This document shows positions 34,419 to 44,079 of a DNA stretch of 64,000 bases, one piece after another. Each line of letters opens with the position of its first letter. Position 1 is the first letter of the stretch. Position numbers and translations under genes: made by a program. The notes under the pieces were generated by a model. That model saw nothing but the letters and a program-made list of their open reading frames with translations. It was not told the origin of the DNA and ran no database searches. Source of the stretch: Arthrobacter_B citreus (GTDB lineage: Bacteria > Actinomycetota > Actinomycetes > Actinomycetales > Micrococcaceae). Where the stretch lies: assembly GCF_042429235.1 (NCBI RefSeq), contig NZ_JBHMBA010000008.1; one strand, given 5' to 3'.

Positions 34419-36656
34419 TTATCTCTTCGCCGGTACCAGGTCGGCGGCCCTGCGGCCGGTTGCCGGGCCCGGGCGCTGTCCGCGGCGCCTGCGCCGGGAC
34501 TGTACGGCGTGGACGATGCTCAGCAGTATCGCCAGTCCCCAGCCGATGGCCATGGCGCCCAAGCCGAGGTGGAGGCCCGGCGGAGTGAACTCCAGCTTCA
34601 CTTCGGACGAGCCCTGCGGGACATCCACTGTCACAACACCGGCCGGCCCTTCGTTGACCTCCTGCACAGTGCCGTCGATTGTCACCGAGTAGCCGGGCCA
34701 GGCCAAACGGGCGAAAACGAGCAGGCCGTTGTCAGCAGCTGAAACCCTGACGGTTTCCGCATCGCCGTCCTGTTCATCGGACAGGATCTCCAGCCCCGGC
34801 GACGCCCACGACACGGTCCCCGGGAACTCCAGGGGTTCCTGGCGCCGGAGGATGTCGCGGTACTCGTCCGACTCGACAATTTCCCAGCCGTCCGGAATTG
34901 GTGCCGCAGTGACATCGAGCAGGGTCTTTTGGACCACCACGGTCTCCAGACGAAGGACATCAGCCAGGGGAACCGGGATGCTGTCGGAGGCGTCATTCCA
35001 CAGTGCGTCATAGGCAGCGGGGCAGGTCTCGCCGCGGTAGTTCATGCACAGCGCATTGACGTAGGTGATGTAGGAGATGCCGCTGTAGCGGTTAAGGCTG
35101 TTATCAACCCCCGCGTTCAGGATTTGGTTTCCGTACAGCAGGGACCCGTTCACGAAGGCCGGTGCTTCCATCCCGTTGACGCTCATGAGCTGCAGGGTGT
35201 TTCCTTCGTAGCTTTCCGTTGATTCTTCCAGCACTTCAACGTCCACGGGTGATCCCAGGGCAGCCACCGGATTTGCCGGAATAAAGGCGTAGCTTTGGAA
35301 CACGAGGATGGTGGCCGTCCCGAAGACCATGACCGCTGCCAGTCCCGGGAATCCCGCGCGGCGCCAGAGGAACAGGGCGAGCCCCAGCAGCGCGGCAATG
35401 TAGAGCCCAATGAGGAGCTGGCTGTGCAGCCCGTCCGGGTAAATGGCCCAGGCGCGGTATACGCCGAAAGCCACGATGGACAGGGCGAACACCAGCCGTG
35501 CCTTGAACTTCGTGGCGCTGAGTCCGGCGGACAGAACGACGACGAAGATCACCAGCAGGCCGAGGTAGAAGTACTCGATGAGGCGCATCGGCCAGCGGAA
35601 GAGCAGGATATGCGAAGGCGCAAAGGCCAGCAGGAAGTACACGCCGGTGATGATGTACAGGCTGGAGATCTGGCGGCTTCGGGCAGCAATGGAGCGGAAG
35701 TTCAGCCACGGCAGCAGCGGCAGGATAAACCAGGCGAGGAAGGTGGCAGGGACGGATTCAATATCTCCGTAGAAGTTGTTTGTGGGCGGCCGGTAGTTCG
35801 GCATGCTCATGGCTGTCAGGTCCCCGATTCCCGGGACCAGGAACATGTCATTGGCAATGATGTTGCTGGTTCGTGCCGTGACCTCGGCGGAGAGGGGGAG
35901 CGGGAAGAACACCAGCACGGCCGTAAGCCCAACCGCCAGGCCCAGGAAGAACAGGGGGACCAGCCGCTTGCCCTTCCGGGTGAGCAGGAGTTCAACCCCG
36001 ACTGCCCCGCAGACCACGATGATTCCGACGGCGCCGTAGGGATTCCCTGCGGTCATGGTCAGGAAGCCCAGGATGAAGGGCAATAGGGGATTGCGGTTTC
36101 CGTGCATGGCCCGGCGCAGTGACCACCAGAACAGGGTGACCCAGGCAAACGCCATGAGGCCGCCCGGCCAGCGTGCGGCCTCATAGAAGAGCGTGAACCC
36201 GCTGAACGGAATGGCAATGCCTGCGGCTGCTGCGAGCCACTTGTTGGCCCCGTAGCTCCGGGCCAGAAGGAAGGTGCCGAGGGCAAGGATCGCCATGAAC
36301 TCGGCCACGACAATGAACGAAGCCAGCGCAAGGTTACTGATGTTGGCCACGGCCATGAAGTTCAGCAGGTTCAGCGGATTCCAGATCCCGTAGCCGACTT
36401 CGGCGATGTAGTTCCCGCCGACCCAGCCCGCCGGGTCCATGAGTTCGAAGTTTCCGTTGAGAAGCTCCTCGCCAAGGCTGCGCCAGACGGGCAGGAATGA
36501 CTGCATGGTGTCATCCCAGTAAAAGAAGATGGGGCTGAACAACCGGGGAATGAAGCACAATGCCACAGTGATCAGTGGCACCAGCACAGCAATGTGCCAA
36601 TCCTTCAGGGACTTCCTGCCCTCTTGTACTGCCGTGCCTGGAACTCGCGACGCCAT
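34419..36656 (-). CDS. YfhO-like polytopic membrane protein
   Basis: A 745-residue protein with about twelve membrane helices and a large C-terminal extracytoplasmic domain (about 470-710) before a last helix. It resembles the YfhO family, GT-C-like proteins; B. subtilis YfhO glycosylates lipoteichoic acid. The first loop WDDTMQSFLPVWRS carries the acidic pair expected for GT-C enzymes. It is the last gene of a minus-strand operon, 55 bp after the preceding stop. A role in cell-surface glycan decoration is inferred. Confidence 0.75.
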   Translation of the reverse strand: MASRVPGTAVQEGRKSLKDWHIAVLVPLITVALCFIPRLFSPIFFYWDDTMQSFLPVWRSLGEELLNGNFELMDPAGWVGGNYIAEVGYGIWNPLNLLNFMAVANISNLALASFIVVAEFMAILALGTFLLARSYGANKWLAAAAGIAIPFSGFTLFYEAARWPGGLMAFAWVTLFWWSLRRAMHGNRNPLLPFILGFLTMTAGNPYGAVGIIVVCGAVGVELLLTRKGKRLVPLFFLGLAVGLTAVLVFFPLPLSAEVTARTSNIIANDMFLVPGIGDLTAMSMPNYRPPTNNFYGDIESVPATFLAWFILPLLPWLNFRSIAARSRQISSLYIITGVYFLLAFAPSHILLFRWPMRLIEYFYLGLLVIFVVVLSAGLSATKFKARLVFALSIVAFGVYRAWAIYPDGLHSQLLIGLYIAALLGLALFLWRRAGFPGLAAVMVFGTATILVFQSYAFIPANPVAALGSPVDVEVLEESTESYEGNTLQLMSVNGMEAPAFVNGSLLYGNQILNAGVDNSLNRYSGISYITYVNALCMNYRGETCPAAYDALWNDASDSIPVPLADVLRLETVVVQKTLLDVTAAPIPDGWEIVESDEYRDILRRQEPLEFPGTVSWASPGLEILSDEQDGDAETVRVSAADNGLLVFARLAWPGYSVTIDGTVQEVNEGPAGVVTVDVPQGSSEVKLEFTPPGLHLGLGAMAIGWGLAILLSIVHAVQSRRRRRGQRPGPATGRRAADLVPAKR

Positions 36657-36711
36657 TGTTTCCTAACTTGCAAAAGATTGATCTGGAGCTGAGCTGCTGA
36701 TGTATCCGGGT

Positions 36712-38505
36712 TTATCCGGTTTTGGTGAGGACCACGTTCTGGAGGCTGTTGACCGGAGCCAGCAGGATTTCCCAGCCCAGATCGGAAAGTTCCGGTATAC
36801 GGCCCGCCTGTCCATCCTCCACAACCATGTAGTTGATGCCGTATTTTTCTGCGACCCGGTCCAACTGAACAGAGCTTAGGCTGTTGTACGCCGAAGGGTC
36901 ACCTTCGCGGCAATGGTCCGCCCCGCCCAGGTCCCCGAGGCGCTCCTGCCACTGATTCCAGGGTTCGCCACCATAGGGAATGTTCTTGCAGTCGGCGATG
37001 ACGCCCCGGTAGGTGACGGCCCGGACATAGGTCGCCAGCGGCGGGGCCAGAAGGCTCTCGCCCGCCGGCACGGCTGCTTCGACCGCTTCCCCCCACTCAC
37101 GGACCTCGGAATTGGGGATGTAGGTGGGATCCAGCCCGCGCAGCGTCAAGCCCCCGGTACTGGCCGGAACGGCAAGGAAGAGCACGATGAGCGCTCCGGC
37201 ACTCACCCGCGTCGCTGGCAGGGCGGCCCCCGGAGTGCGCCGGGAACGGACAAACACCGGGACCAGGACCACCAGGAGGTAGGCAAGGATGAAGGCAATG
37301 TTCTGCTCAATGACGGGGGTCCAGGACCCGTCCAGGACGTATTCCCAGGTGAGGAGCAGAACCAGGAGCGCCGCCGGCAGGTTCTTCGTGCCCAGCCGGA
37401 ACACCGGAAGCAGGACCCCCATGACGGCAAAGGGCATTACCAAGGCGCCCAGACGATACACGTTTAGTCCCTGGGCGAGTTCGCCGAAGAAGGGGACAGA
37501 CCACATGTTGGCCATCAGGCCAAGAAGCAGGCCGGCCATGGGCAGCCCGACGACGGCGGCCCATACCGCCCGCTCGCCTGCCGGCGCGTACATCAGCGTG
37601 CAAAGCGCCAGGCCTATGGCCGCCAGGGAAACCAGGATGGTGGGTACATCCCAGAACTGGGCGGCGCAGTGGTAGGCGATCATCTCATTGCAGATGTCGA
37701 CAAAATCAGAGGTGTTGGCTGCAACAGGCCGGGCGATGAGCCCTGCGGCAACTATGGCCGCGGTGGCAGCCAGGGTCACCGCCGTGGCCATGGGCACCCT
37801 GCGGTGACGGACCACATGCACAATGATCAGGGCTGCCAGCAGGACTGCGACCACTGCACCCTGCTGTACGTGGACGACGGCGCAAAGCACGGCAGCGGCA
37901 AGCATCCATTTGCTCCGGCCGGTAAGCGCCGCAGCCATGAAGAGGAAGATGAGGTTGGCAGAGACCACCGCCGGGATGGCCAGGGAAATGATGGACGAGC
38001 CCGTACCGACAACCATCCATGGCGTCAGTGAGGCCAGGACCGTTGCTGCGGCACCAAAGAGCCATGGCGTCCTGGGAACCCATTTCCGGCTGAGGAATGC
38101 AACGCCGAGGCCGAAGGCCAGCAGTCCTGTGCACCAGAAAAGGAGATAGACCAGGTCCAGCGCCCCCATGGAACTGCCCAGATAGGTCAGGGAATCAAAA
38201 AACCAGTGCGGCTGCGGAGCGTTTTCCAGGAACCAGTCACCGGCGTAGCGGGTCGGGTCTGCCCAGTGAAGGCCTTTGGTGGAGAGGACGTAGTGGTCAC
38301 CGGTTCCCGCGCTGTAGCCGCCCGGCAGGCCAGCGTACAAGCCGCGGTTGCCACTGTTGATGAGCACGCCCAACAGCAGCGCGTAGGCCGCCGCCTGTCC
38401 GTATACTCCCGAGACGGCCCGGCGCAGCCCGGCGGTGGCCGCCGATCTGTCAGGGGCCGGGGGTGTGCCTGCCTCGGCTGCCTCCTGGGCCGATGCGAGG
38501 CTCAA
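36712..38505 (-). CDS. Large polytopic membrane protein of unknown function
   Basis: A 597-residue protein with about twelve to thirteen membrane helices. The loop after the first helix (about 60-115) contains DPTRYAGDWFLENAPQPHW, and the soluble tail (about 460-590) contains ADCKNIPYGGEPWNQW. I propose a TTG start at 38505: it overlaps the previous stop as TTGA and has GGGAG 8 nt upstream. This is the same coupling as in the rest of the operon, so an ATG-type start at 38559 is less likely. It probably belongs with the YfhO-like gene as a GT-C-type surface enzyme. No defined family is claimed. Confidence 0.7.
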   Translation of the reverse strand: MSLASAQEAAEAGTPPAPDRSAATAGLRRAVSGVYGQAAAYALLLGVLINSGNRGLYAGLPGGYSAGTGDHYVLSTKGLHWADPTRYAGDWFLENAPQPHWFFDSLTYLGSSMGALDLVYLLFWCTGLLAFGLGVAFLSRKWVPRTPWLFGAAATVLASLTPWMVVGTGSSIISLAIPAVVSANLIFLFMAAALTGRSKWMLAAAVLCAVVHVQQGAVVAVLLAALIIVHVVRHRRVPMATAVTLAATAAIVAAGLIARPVAANTSDFVDICNEMIAYHCAAQFWDVPTILVSLAAIGLALCTLMYAPAGERAVWAAVVGLPMAGLLLGLMANMWSVPFFGELAQGLNVYRLGALVMPFAVMGVLLPVFRLGTKNLPAALLVLLLTWEYVLDGSWTPVIEQNIAFILAYLLVVLVPVFVRSRRTPGAALPATRVSAGALIVLFLAVPASTGGLTLRGLDPTYIPNSEVREWGEAVEAAVPAGESLLAPPLATYVRAVTYRGVIADCKNIPYGGEPWNQWQERLGDLGGADHCREGDPSAYNSLSSVQLDRVAEKYGINYMVVEDGQAGRIPELSDLGWEILLAPVNSLQNVVLTKTG

Positions 38506-39530
38506 GCACGGTCTCCCGGAAGCTTCCGTTTGATGGCAAGGAACGCGACTCCCACGCACAAGAGATCAGCAACCGTAAAGAGGAGGCGGGACAGCAGTGC
38601 AATGGCGGTGGCGGCTCCAACCGACATCACTGATGCAAGGGCCAGGCCAACGATCGCTTCCCGGGCGCCGATGCCGGCGGGAAGCAGGAAGGCAACAACG
38701 CCGGTGGTCATGCCCAGGGCAAGCGCCCCGGTCAGGAAGAACAGGGTGGCCGGTTCCAACCCGGCCTCATGGCTGGAGAGCAGCCACAGGTGTATGCCGA
38801 AGAAGGCATACATTCCCACACCCAGAATGAAGGATTGGATCATGGTCTTGGCCTTGATCGGTGTGGGAAGCGGGTCCCGGCGGAAAATGCGCAGCACCAG
38901 GTTCACGAGGAAAGTAACCACCCGTGGATGCATGGCCAGGAGGACAACAGGCAGCAGGATATACAGCCAGCGCAGCGAAGGCTGCTGTTCACCCAGCGCC
39001 GGCAGCGCCAGGGCACCGACAACAAGCGATGCGCCGACGGTGATTCCCGTGCTGACGAGGGAGGCCACGAAGACCTGTGCACGGCCCAGCCCCTGCTTGC
39101 GGCCGAGTTCCATCTGGAGCACGAAGGCCCAAACGGACCCCGGGACGTACTTTCCCAGCTGGCCGATGAGATAGATCTTGTTGAGGTCGCCACGCTGCGC
39201 GCCGGCGGCCTTGTCGCTGTCCAGGACGCCGAGGAGGATGACACGCCACATCAGCATGCCCAGAAGCACGCCGGGAATCAACAGGATCAGGGCCGCGGCC
39301 ACCTGCCACCATGCCATGGCGAAAACAGTCGCCTTGACTTCGGGCCACTGACTGATGATGGCGTAGACGGCCGCCGCGAAAACGAGCACGAGCAGCGCAC
39401 GCCGGGCAAAATCAAGGATCTTCTGCCGCTTGGTCGGTGGTGCGGGGACGGGCTCCCCGGGCAGGGGATCAGGGACTGGCTCGGCCGCTGATTCGCGTGC
39501 GGACTCAGGCATGGATTCGGGCTGGCTCAC
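38502..39530 (-). CDS. LPG-synthase-TM-like (UPF0104) membrane protein
   Basis: A 342-residue protein of the family of the membrane half of MprF (lysylphosphatidylglycerol synthase/flippase). It has about eight helices, and features the motif QLGKYVPGSVWAFVLQ and the C-terminal FLLPAGIGAREAIVG typical of this family. The soluble aminoacyl-transferase half is absent, so a lipid-flippase-like role is likelier than lysine transfer. A Pro/Glu-rich N-terminal tail (1-35) precedes it. It overlaps genes on both sides by 4 bp. Confidence 0.85.
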   Translation of the reverse strand: MSQPESMPESARESAAEPVPDPLPGEPVPAPPTKRQKILDFARRALLVLVFAAAVYAIISQWPEVKATVFAMAWWQVAAALILLIPGVLLGMLMWRVILLGVLDSDKAAGAQRGDLNKIYLIGQLGKYVPGSVWAFVLQMELGRKQGLGRAQVFVASLVSTGITVGASLVVGALALPALGEQQPSLRWLYILLPVVLLAMHPRVVTFLVNLVLRIFRRDPLPTPIKAKTMIQSFILGVGMYAFFGIHLWLLSSHEAGLEPATLFFLTGALALGMTTGVVAFLLPAGIGAREAIVGLALASVMSVGAATAIALLSRLLFTVADLLCVGVAFLAIKRKLPGDRA

Positions 39531-40279
39531 TGTGCAGCTGCCTCTGACTGCGGGCGAACGGCGAAGCGGCGTTTCTGCTTGCGCAGGCGCCCGAGACCGA
39601 GACCCATTTTCAGGACATCTTTGAGCTGAACACTGGTTTCCTTTTCGCCCTGGACCGTGGTGAGGGTGACGGGAACCTCGACAATGGACTGTTTCTGAGC
39701 CTCCGCCGCCAAGACAATCTGCGTGCTGAAGAGAAACCCCGGGTCATCGAAGTGCTCATGCATCTGGCGAATCCAGGTGCCGTCGACGTTCATGGTCCCC
39801 TGCGAGTCTCCGATCCGGGAGCCCAGGATCAGCCGGCGGGCGAATTTGAATCCGCCGGTGCTCACACTGCGCAGCATCCCGCGTCCGGCATCGGAGCGGG
39901 GATGCGCCTTTGAGCCAATGATGAGGAGGGGCTGTTCCGGCAAGGCTGCGGCGGCTTCCAGGTCGGTGAAACCGAACGGCAGGTCATCGGCGGTGAGCAG
40001 GACGCGCCGGCCCTTGCTGGCAGCGATCCCGCAGCGCAGTGCGTTGCCCATGCCTTTGGCGCTCTGCAGCACCTGGAACGAGACAAACGGGGTGTCCTCG
40101 GCGTTTTTCAACGCGGTCTCGTAGCTGTCGTCCGAGGATCCGTTCTCCACGATGATGATCTCGGTGCGTCCGGACTGGAGGTAGCGCCGCCATTCCTGCA
40201 GCGCGGGCGCCAGAACGGGTCCGCTGTTGTGGACCGGAATCACCACGGTCAGATCCGGCGTAGTCTCGTCGAAAGTCAA
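39527..40279 (-). CDS. Family 2 glycosyltransferase (dolichyl-phosphate-sugar synthase type)
   Basis: A 250-residue cytoplasmic GT-A enzyme with TVVIPVHNSGPVL, IIIVENGSSDDSYE, and the DxD-like LLTADDLPFGF. Its lack of membrane helices fits synthases that charge a polyprenyl phosphate with a single sugar. It is first in the four-gene minus-strand operon. The GT-C-like proteins downstream could use its lipid-linked sugar product. The ATG start is preceded by AGGGAAT. Confidence 0.8.
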   Translation of the reverse strand: MTFDETTPDLTVVIPVHNSGPVLAPALQEWRRYLQSGRTEIIIVENGSSDDSYETALKNAEDTPFVSFQVLQSAKGMGNALRCGIAASKGRRVLLTADDLPFGFTDLEAAAALPEQPLLIIGSKAHPRSDAGRGMLRSVSTGGFKFARRLILGSRIGDSQGTMNVDGTWIRQMHEHFDDPGFLFSTQIVLAAEAQKQSIVEVPVTLTTVQGEKETSVQLKDVLKMGLGLGRLRKQKRRFAVRPQSEAAAQ

Positions 40280-40838
40280 GAATTCCCTCGTATGTTCAGT
40301 GCTGTGTGCGCTTGCAAACGCTGCCCTGCGCTATGCATGACGATGGTGCAGGTGTCGAGTAGTGCAGGCAGGCAGTGTTTAGCTTTCGCCTGCCAAAGTG
40401 AGGCCGCCCCCGGACGGTCCCAAGGATAGTGCTTGGGTGGGATAGAACTCGGGTGCATGAGTCGGTCCCTGAGACCTGATAATTGTACAGGGTACCTTTC
40501 TTGGCAGCGGCCACCGTGCTCATGGGAACAGCGGCCCGGCCGTGTCCGGTTCGGGCCAAGGCAGGCTGGCATTCGGGCATCCTTGACTGCCGGGGACTTG
40601 CGCAGACGCCGTCCGGGCGCGGAAAAGCCGGAGGGCAGCCGAAGCACCTTCCGGGCGGGCTCCGCGCCTGCTCCCTGGTGGCGCAGATCATGAAACACTG
40701 CCAATCTTTGCGGCCGCCGACGGCGCCGGGCGGGTGCGCCGCTGACTGGCGCCGCAGCGTCCTGTACGGTTGCTCACGGGTCCGGCGCGGCATGCGCCGC
40801 ATGCCATCCGCAGCATTCGGGACACCTCGAGGAGGATC
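40280..40838. other. Intergenic region of 559 bp with no convincing gene
   Basis: This divergent gap lies between the GT2 operon (minus) and the VanY-like gene (plus). Six-frame readings are open in places but have no ribosome sites or recognisable domains. A TACAAT hexamer on the minus strand, about 40484-40490, may be the operon -10. No tRNA or strong hairpin is seen. The last bases include the ribosome site GAGGAGGA for the gene at 40839. Confidence 0.5.
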
Positions 40839-41825
40839 GTGCACATCAGGAAATCGGCCGTCCTTCCTTCACTGCTCATGGCGCTTGTCCTCATGGCGGG
40901 AAGTGCTTCGTTCCCCGCGGCGGGCCATGCCAGTGATGACGCTGCAGGAGGGAGCGCCTTCAGCGAGGCGGCGGTGACCCTGGGTGCGCCCACCGGTCCG
41001 CGCACGTGCGGGCTGCGGGACGGCGGTTGCTCCCGCGACTACCAGTACGGGTCCGTGCTCTGGTCTCCGGCGGTTGGCGCCGCCGCCATTCCCGTGCGCG
41101 GTGCGGTCCGCACCGCATGGCGGGCGGAAGGCGCTGAATCCGGGTCTCTCGGCTACCCCGTGCAGGCACAGGTGTGCCAGGAGGGAAACTGCACGCAGCG
41201 GTTTGAACGCGGCACCATCATTCGGGCAAAGACGGGCGGTGCTTCGGTCCAAAGGAGCATTGACGATTCCGCGGACACCGTCGTCGTGGTCAATAAGCAG
41301 CGGCCGCTTTCTCCCGTCTCCTACGCGCCCGATGACCTGGTAAACGTCGACGGCCAGCAGCTGCGGGAGACCGCTGCGTCAGCCTTCCTGCAGCTGCGGG
41401 ATGCCGCTGCTTCCGACGCGGTGGGGCTGACGGCGCTCAGCGGGTACCGCTCCTATGAAAGCCAGGCGCGGCTGTATGACGGCTACACCACCCAGTACGG
41501 CCAGGCCGTGGCGGACACGGTTTCCGCACGCCCCGGCCACAGTGAACACCAGACCGGCCTGGCGGTTGATATTGCCGCTCCGGACGGCGCGTGCTCGCTC
41601 CAAGCTTGTTTCGGAGACACTGCCGCCGGGGATTGGGCCGCTGAAAATGCCCACCGCTTCGGCTTTATCATCCGTTATCCGGACGGCGCCTCGGCATCGA
41701 CAGGGTATGCCTTTGAGCCGTGGCATCTGCGGTACGTCGGCCCCGACGTGGCGCAGAGCATGCATGACCATTCTTCAGCCACCCTCGAGGACTATCTCGG
41801 GCTCCCGCCCGCAGCGGACTACTGA
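40839..41825 (+). CDS. Secreted VanY-type D-alanyl-D-alanine carboxypeptidase
   Basis: Peptidase M15B-like enzyme that trims the terminal D-Ala from peptidoglycan stems. GTG at 40839 is chosen for its GAGGAGGA. It begins a signal peptide (about 1-32, LPSLLMALVLMAGSASFPAAGHA). An LGFP-like repeat (LGYPVQAQVCQEGNCTQRF) sits before the catalytic domain (about 180-315). The latter has SGYRSYESQ, the zinc ligands in HQTGLAVDIA, and EPWHLRYVG. The length is 328 residues. Confidence 0.92.
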   Translation: MHIRKSAVLPSLLMALVLMAGSASFPAAGHASDDAAGGSAFSEAAVTLGAPTGPRTCGLRDGGCSRDYQYGSVLWSPAVGAAAIPVRGAVRTAWRAEGAESGSLGYPVQAQVCQEGNCTQRFERGTIIRAKTGGASVQRSIDDSADTVVVVNKQRPLSPVSYAPDDLVNVDGQQLRETAASAFLQLRDAAASDAVGLTALSGYRSYESQARLYDGYTTQYGQAVADTVSARPGHSEHQTGLAVDIAAPDGACSLQACFGDTAAGDWAAENAHRFGFIIRYPDGASASTGYAFEPWHLRYVGPDVAQSMHDHSSATLEDYLGLPPAADY

Positions 41826-41862
41826 CACCCGGCGCACGGCCGAAACAGGTACCGCTACCCGG

Positions 41863-41871
41863 TTATCCACA
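41863..41871 (+). promoter_or_regulatory. Perfect DnaA-box sequence upstream of the tad operon
   Basis: TTATCCACA (41863-41871) lies 131 bp before the CpaF start. It is the same sequence found before the CpaB-like gene at 13485. A -10 candidate TAGTCT at 41911-41916 lies between it and the GTG start at 42002, which is itself preceded by GGGGGA. Confidence 0.5.
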
Positions 41872-42001
41872 TACCCGGGCGCTACTCTCGCAAAAGCCGG
41901 CACGCGCTCCTAGTCTGTTCGCCGTGGCCCCCTACGGGCCACACCAGTCTCGCGGCAGGCGGATCAACCGGTCCCTGCCGTGCTGAGCCCGGGGGACAGC
42001 A

Positions 42002-43228
42002 GTGGATGCGGTTGCGATTGTGGAAGATGAGGTCCGTGAGCTGATCCGTGTCCGCGGGTTGGATCCCGGAAGCCAGCTTGCGGAGGTCCGCCGCCTGGTC
42101 GAGGATGCGGTCACGGATTACGACGAGCGTTCCCTCCTGGGCTCGCTGCCGCCGCTTGGTGTGCTCGAGACGGCGCGCCGGAAGGTCTTCGACGCCGTAG
42201 CGGGCTTTGGTGCGCTGCAGCCGCTGCTGGATGATCCGACGGTTGAGGAAGTCTGGATCAATTCCCCCACTGAAATCTACGCCGCCCGCGACGGCCGGTC
42301 GGAGCTGACGTCCCTGGTCCTCTCCGCTGACCAGATCCGCGATCTGGTGGAACGCATGCTGAAAAGCTCCGGCCGCAGGCTGGACCTCTCGTCGCCGTTC
42401 GTGGATGCGTCGCTTCCCGACGGGTCGCGGCTGCACGTGGTCATTCCGGATATCACCCGCCGCCACTGGGCAGTGAACATCCGTAAGTTCATTGCCCGTG
42501 CCAGTCGGCTCGAGCACTTGGTGGAACTGGGAACCATCACTCCGCAGGCGGCCAGGTTCCTTGGCGCGGCCGTCGCCAGCGGCCTGAACGTCCTGGTCTC
42601 GGGAGCAACCCAGGCAGGCAAAACCACCATGCTGAACTGTCTGGGCGCTTCGATCGGGCCCCGGGAACGAGTGGTCACTGTGGAGGAAATCTTTGAACTG
42701 CAGCTGCCGCTTCGAGACGTGGTGGGATTGCAGTGCCGGCAGTCGAACCTGGAGGGCACGGGGGAGATCCCGCTGCGCCGGCTGGTCAAGGAAGCGCTCC
42801 GGATGCGGCCGGACCGGCTGATCGTGGGCGAAGTCCGGGAGGCCGAAAGCCTGGACATGCTGATTGCGCTGAACTCGGGGCTTCCGGGCATGTGCAGTGT
42901 GCACGCCAACAGCGCCCACGATGCCGTCACGAAAATCTGCACCCTGCCCCTCCTGGCCGGAGAAAACATTTCCAGCGCCTTTGTGGTTCCCACAGTCGCT
43001 TCCTGCATCGATCTGGTCATCCACTGCGCCAGGAACGCCGCCGGCAAACGCCAGGTCATGGAGATCATGGCCCTGGGCAGCCGGGTCGAAAACGGGATTA
43101 TCGAATCCTCCTCCATTTTCCAGCGGACGGACGGGCGGCTGGAAGTCACCGCCGCCTCCATGCCCGCTCCGGAGAAGTTTGCACGCGCCGGGTATAACGT
43201 TGCGGAACTCCTCGAGGCGGCGCAGTGA
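42002..43228 (+). CDS. cpaF: CpaF/TadA-type pilus assembly ATPase
   Basis: Secretion ATPase that powers Flp pilin assembly, 408 residues. The N-terminal all-alpha region is followed by an ATPase with Walker A GATQAGKT (residues 201-208), Asp-box VVTVEEIFELQL and Walker B-like LIVGEVREAE. GTG at 42002 is the only start after an in-frame TGA at 41984. It starts a compact operon with 4-bp overlaps at most junctions. A prepilin peptidase is not seen here. Confidence 0.93.
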   Translation: MDAVAIVEDEVRELIRVRGLDPGSQLAEVRRLVEDAVTDYDERSLLGSLPPLGVLETARRKVFDAVAGFGALQPLLDDPTVEEVWINSPTEIYAARDGRSELTSLVLSADQIRDLVERMLKSSGRRLDLSSPFVDASLPDGSRLHVVIPDITRRHWAVNIRKFIARASRLEHLVELGTITPQAARFLGAAVASGLNVLVSGATQAGKTTMLNCLGASIGPRERVVTVEEIFELQLPLRDVVGLQCRQSNLEGTGEIPLRRLVKEALRMRPDRLIVGEVREAESLDMLIALNSGLPGMCSVHANSAHDAVTKICTLPLLAGENISSAFVVPTVASCIDLVIHCARNAAGKRQVMEIMALGSRVENGIIESSSIFQRTDGRLEVTAASMPAPEKFARAGYNVAELLEAAQ

Positions 43229-44079
43229 GCGCCGCCGCGGGGCTCATCCTGGGGATGGGGCTGTTCCTGATCTGGCGTTCGTGCTGGGCCGTTCCTCCGC
43301 CTGCACCCCGCAGGCCCCGCAGCAGCAGGCTGGAGGACGAACTGCTTCAGGCCGGAATCCAGCGGGTCACGCCCCGCGCAATCGTGGCGGCCAGCGTGGC
43401 CGCGGGACTCCTCGTGGCGGTGCTGGTGCTCGCCGGAACCGGCGCCCTGCCGGTGGCCGCATGCTTTGGATTGTTCGGCGCCGGAGTTCCGCTCGCCCTG
43501 ATCCGCTGGCAGGCCCGCAAGCAGCGAATATCGCGGGCGGAGCTTTGGCCGGATGCGGTCGACCACCTGAGGTCCGCCATCCGGGCCGGGCTTTCCCTGC
43601 CCGAGGCCCTGATCCAGCTTGGCGAGAACGGACCCCTGGAGCTGCGCCCGCCGTTTAGGGAATTTGCCGCGGACTACCGTTCCGGCGGCCAGTTCGACTC
43701 TTCCCTGACCAAGTTGAAAGCCACGCTCGCCGATCCCGTCGCTGACCGGATAGTGGAAGCGCTGCGCCTGACCCGCGAGGTCGGTGGATCGGACCTCGGG
43801 CGGCTGCTGGGGACTCTGAACCAATTCCTCCGCGACAATGCACGGACCCGAAGCGAGCTTCTGGCCCGCCAATCCTGGACCGTCAACGCTGCGCGCCTGG
43901 CCGTGGCGGCCCCCTGGATTGTCCTGATGCTCCTTGCCACGCGCCCGGAAGCCATCGCGGCGTACAACTCGGCAGCCGGAGCAACCGTACTGGTCGCCGG
44001 GATCCTCATTTCGGTTCTCTGTTACCGGTTGATGCTGCGGATCGGCGCCCTGCCGGAAGAGGAAAGGGTGCTCCGATGA
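43225..44079 (+). CDS. tadB: TadB-like pilus inner-membrane platform protein
   Basis: A 284-residue T2SSF (GspF) domain protein with N- and C-terminal membrane helices and a central cytoplasmic helical bundle, including DHLRSAIRAGLSLPEALIQL. It makes up half of the inner-membrane platform against which CpaF acts. It overlaps cpaF (GTGA) and the TadC gene (ATGA). Confidence 0.9.
   Translation: MSAAAGLILGMGLFLIWRSCWAVPPPAPRRPRSSRLEDELLQAGIQRVTPRAIVAASVAAGLLVAVLVLAGTGALPVAACFGLFGAGVPLALIRWQARKQRISRAELWPDAVDHLRSAIRAGLSLPEALIQLGENGPLELRPPFREFAADYRSGGQFDSSLTKLKATLADPVADRIVEALRLTREVGGSDLGRLLGTLNQFLRDNARTRSELLARQSWTVNAARLAVAAPWIVLMLLATRPEAIAAYNSAAGATVLVAGILISVLCYRLMLRIGALPEEERVLR

Noticed and set aside
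40483..40977. Frames in the gap before the VanY-like gene
   Set aside because: They lack domains and ribosome sites, and partly overlap the real signal peptide gene in another frame.
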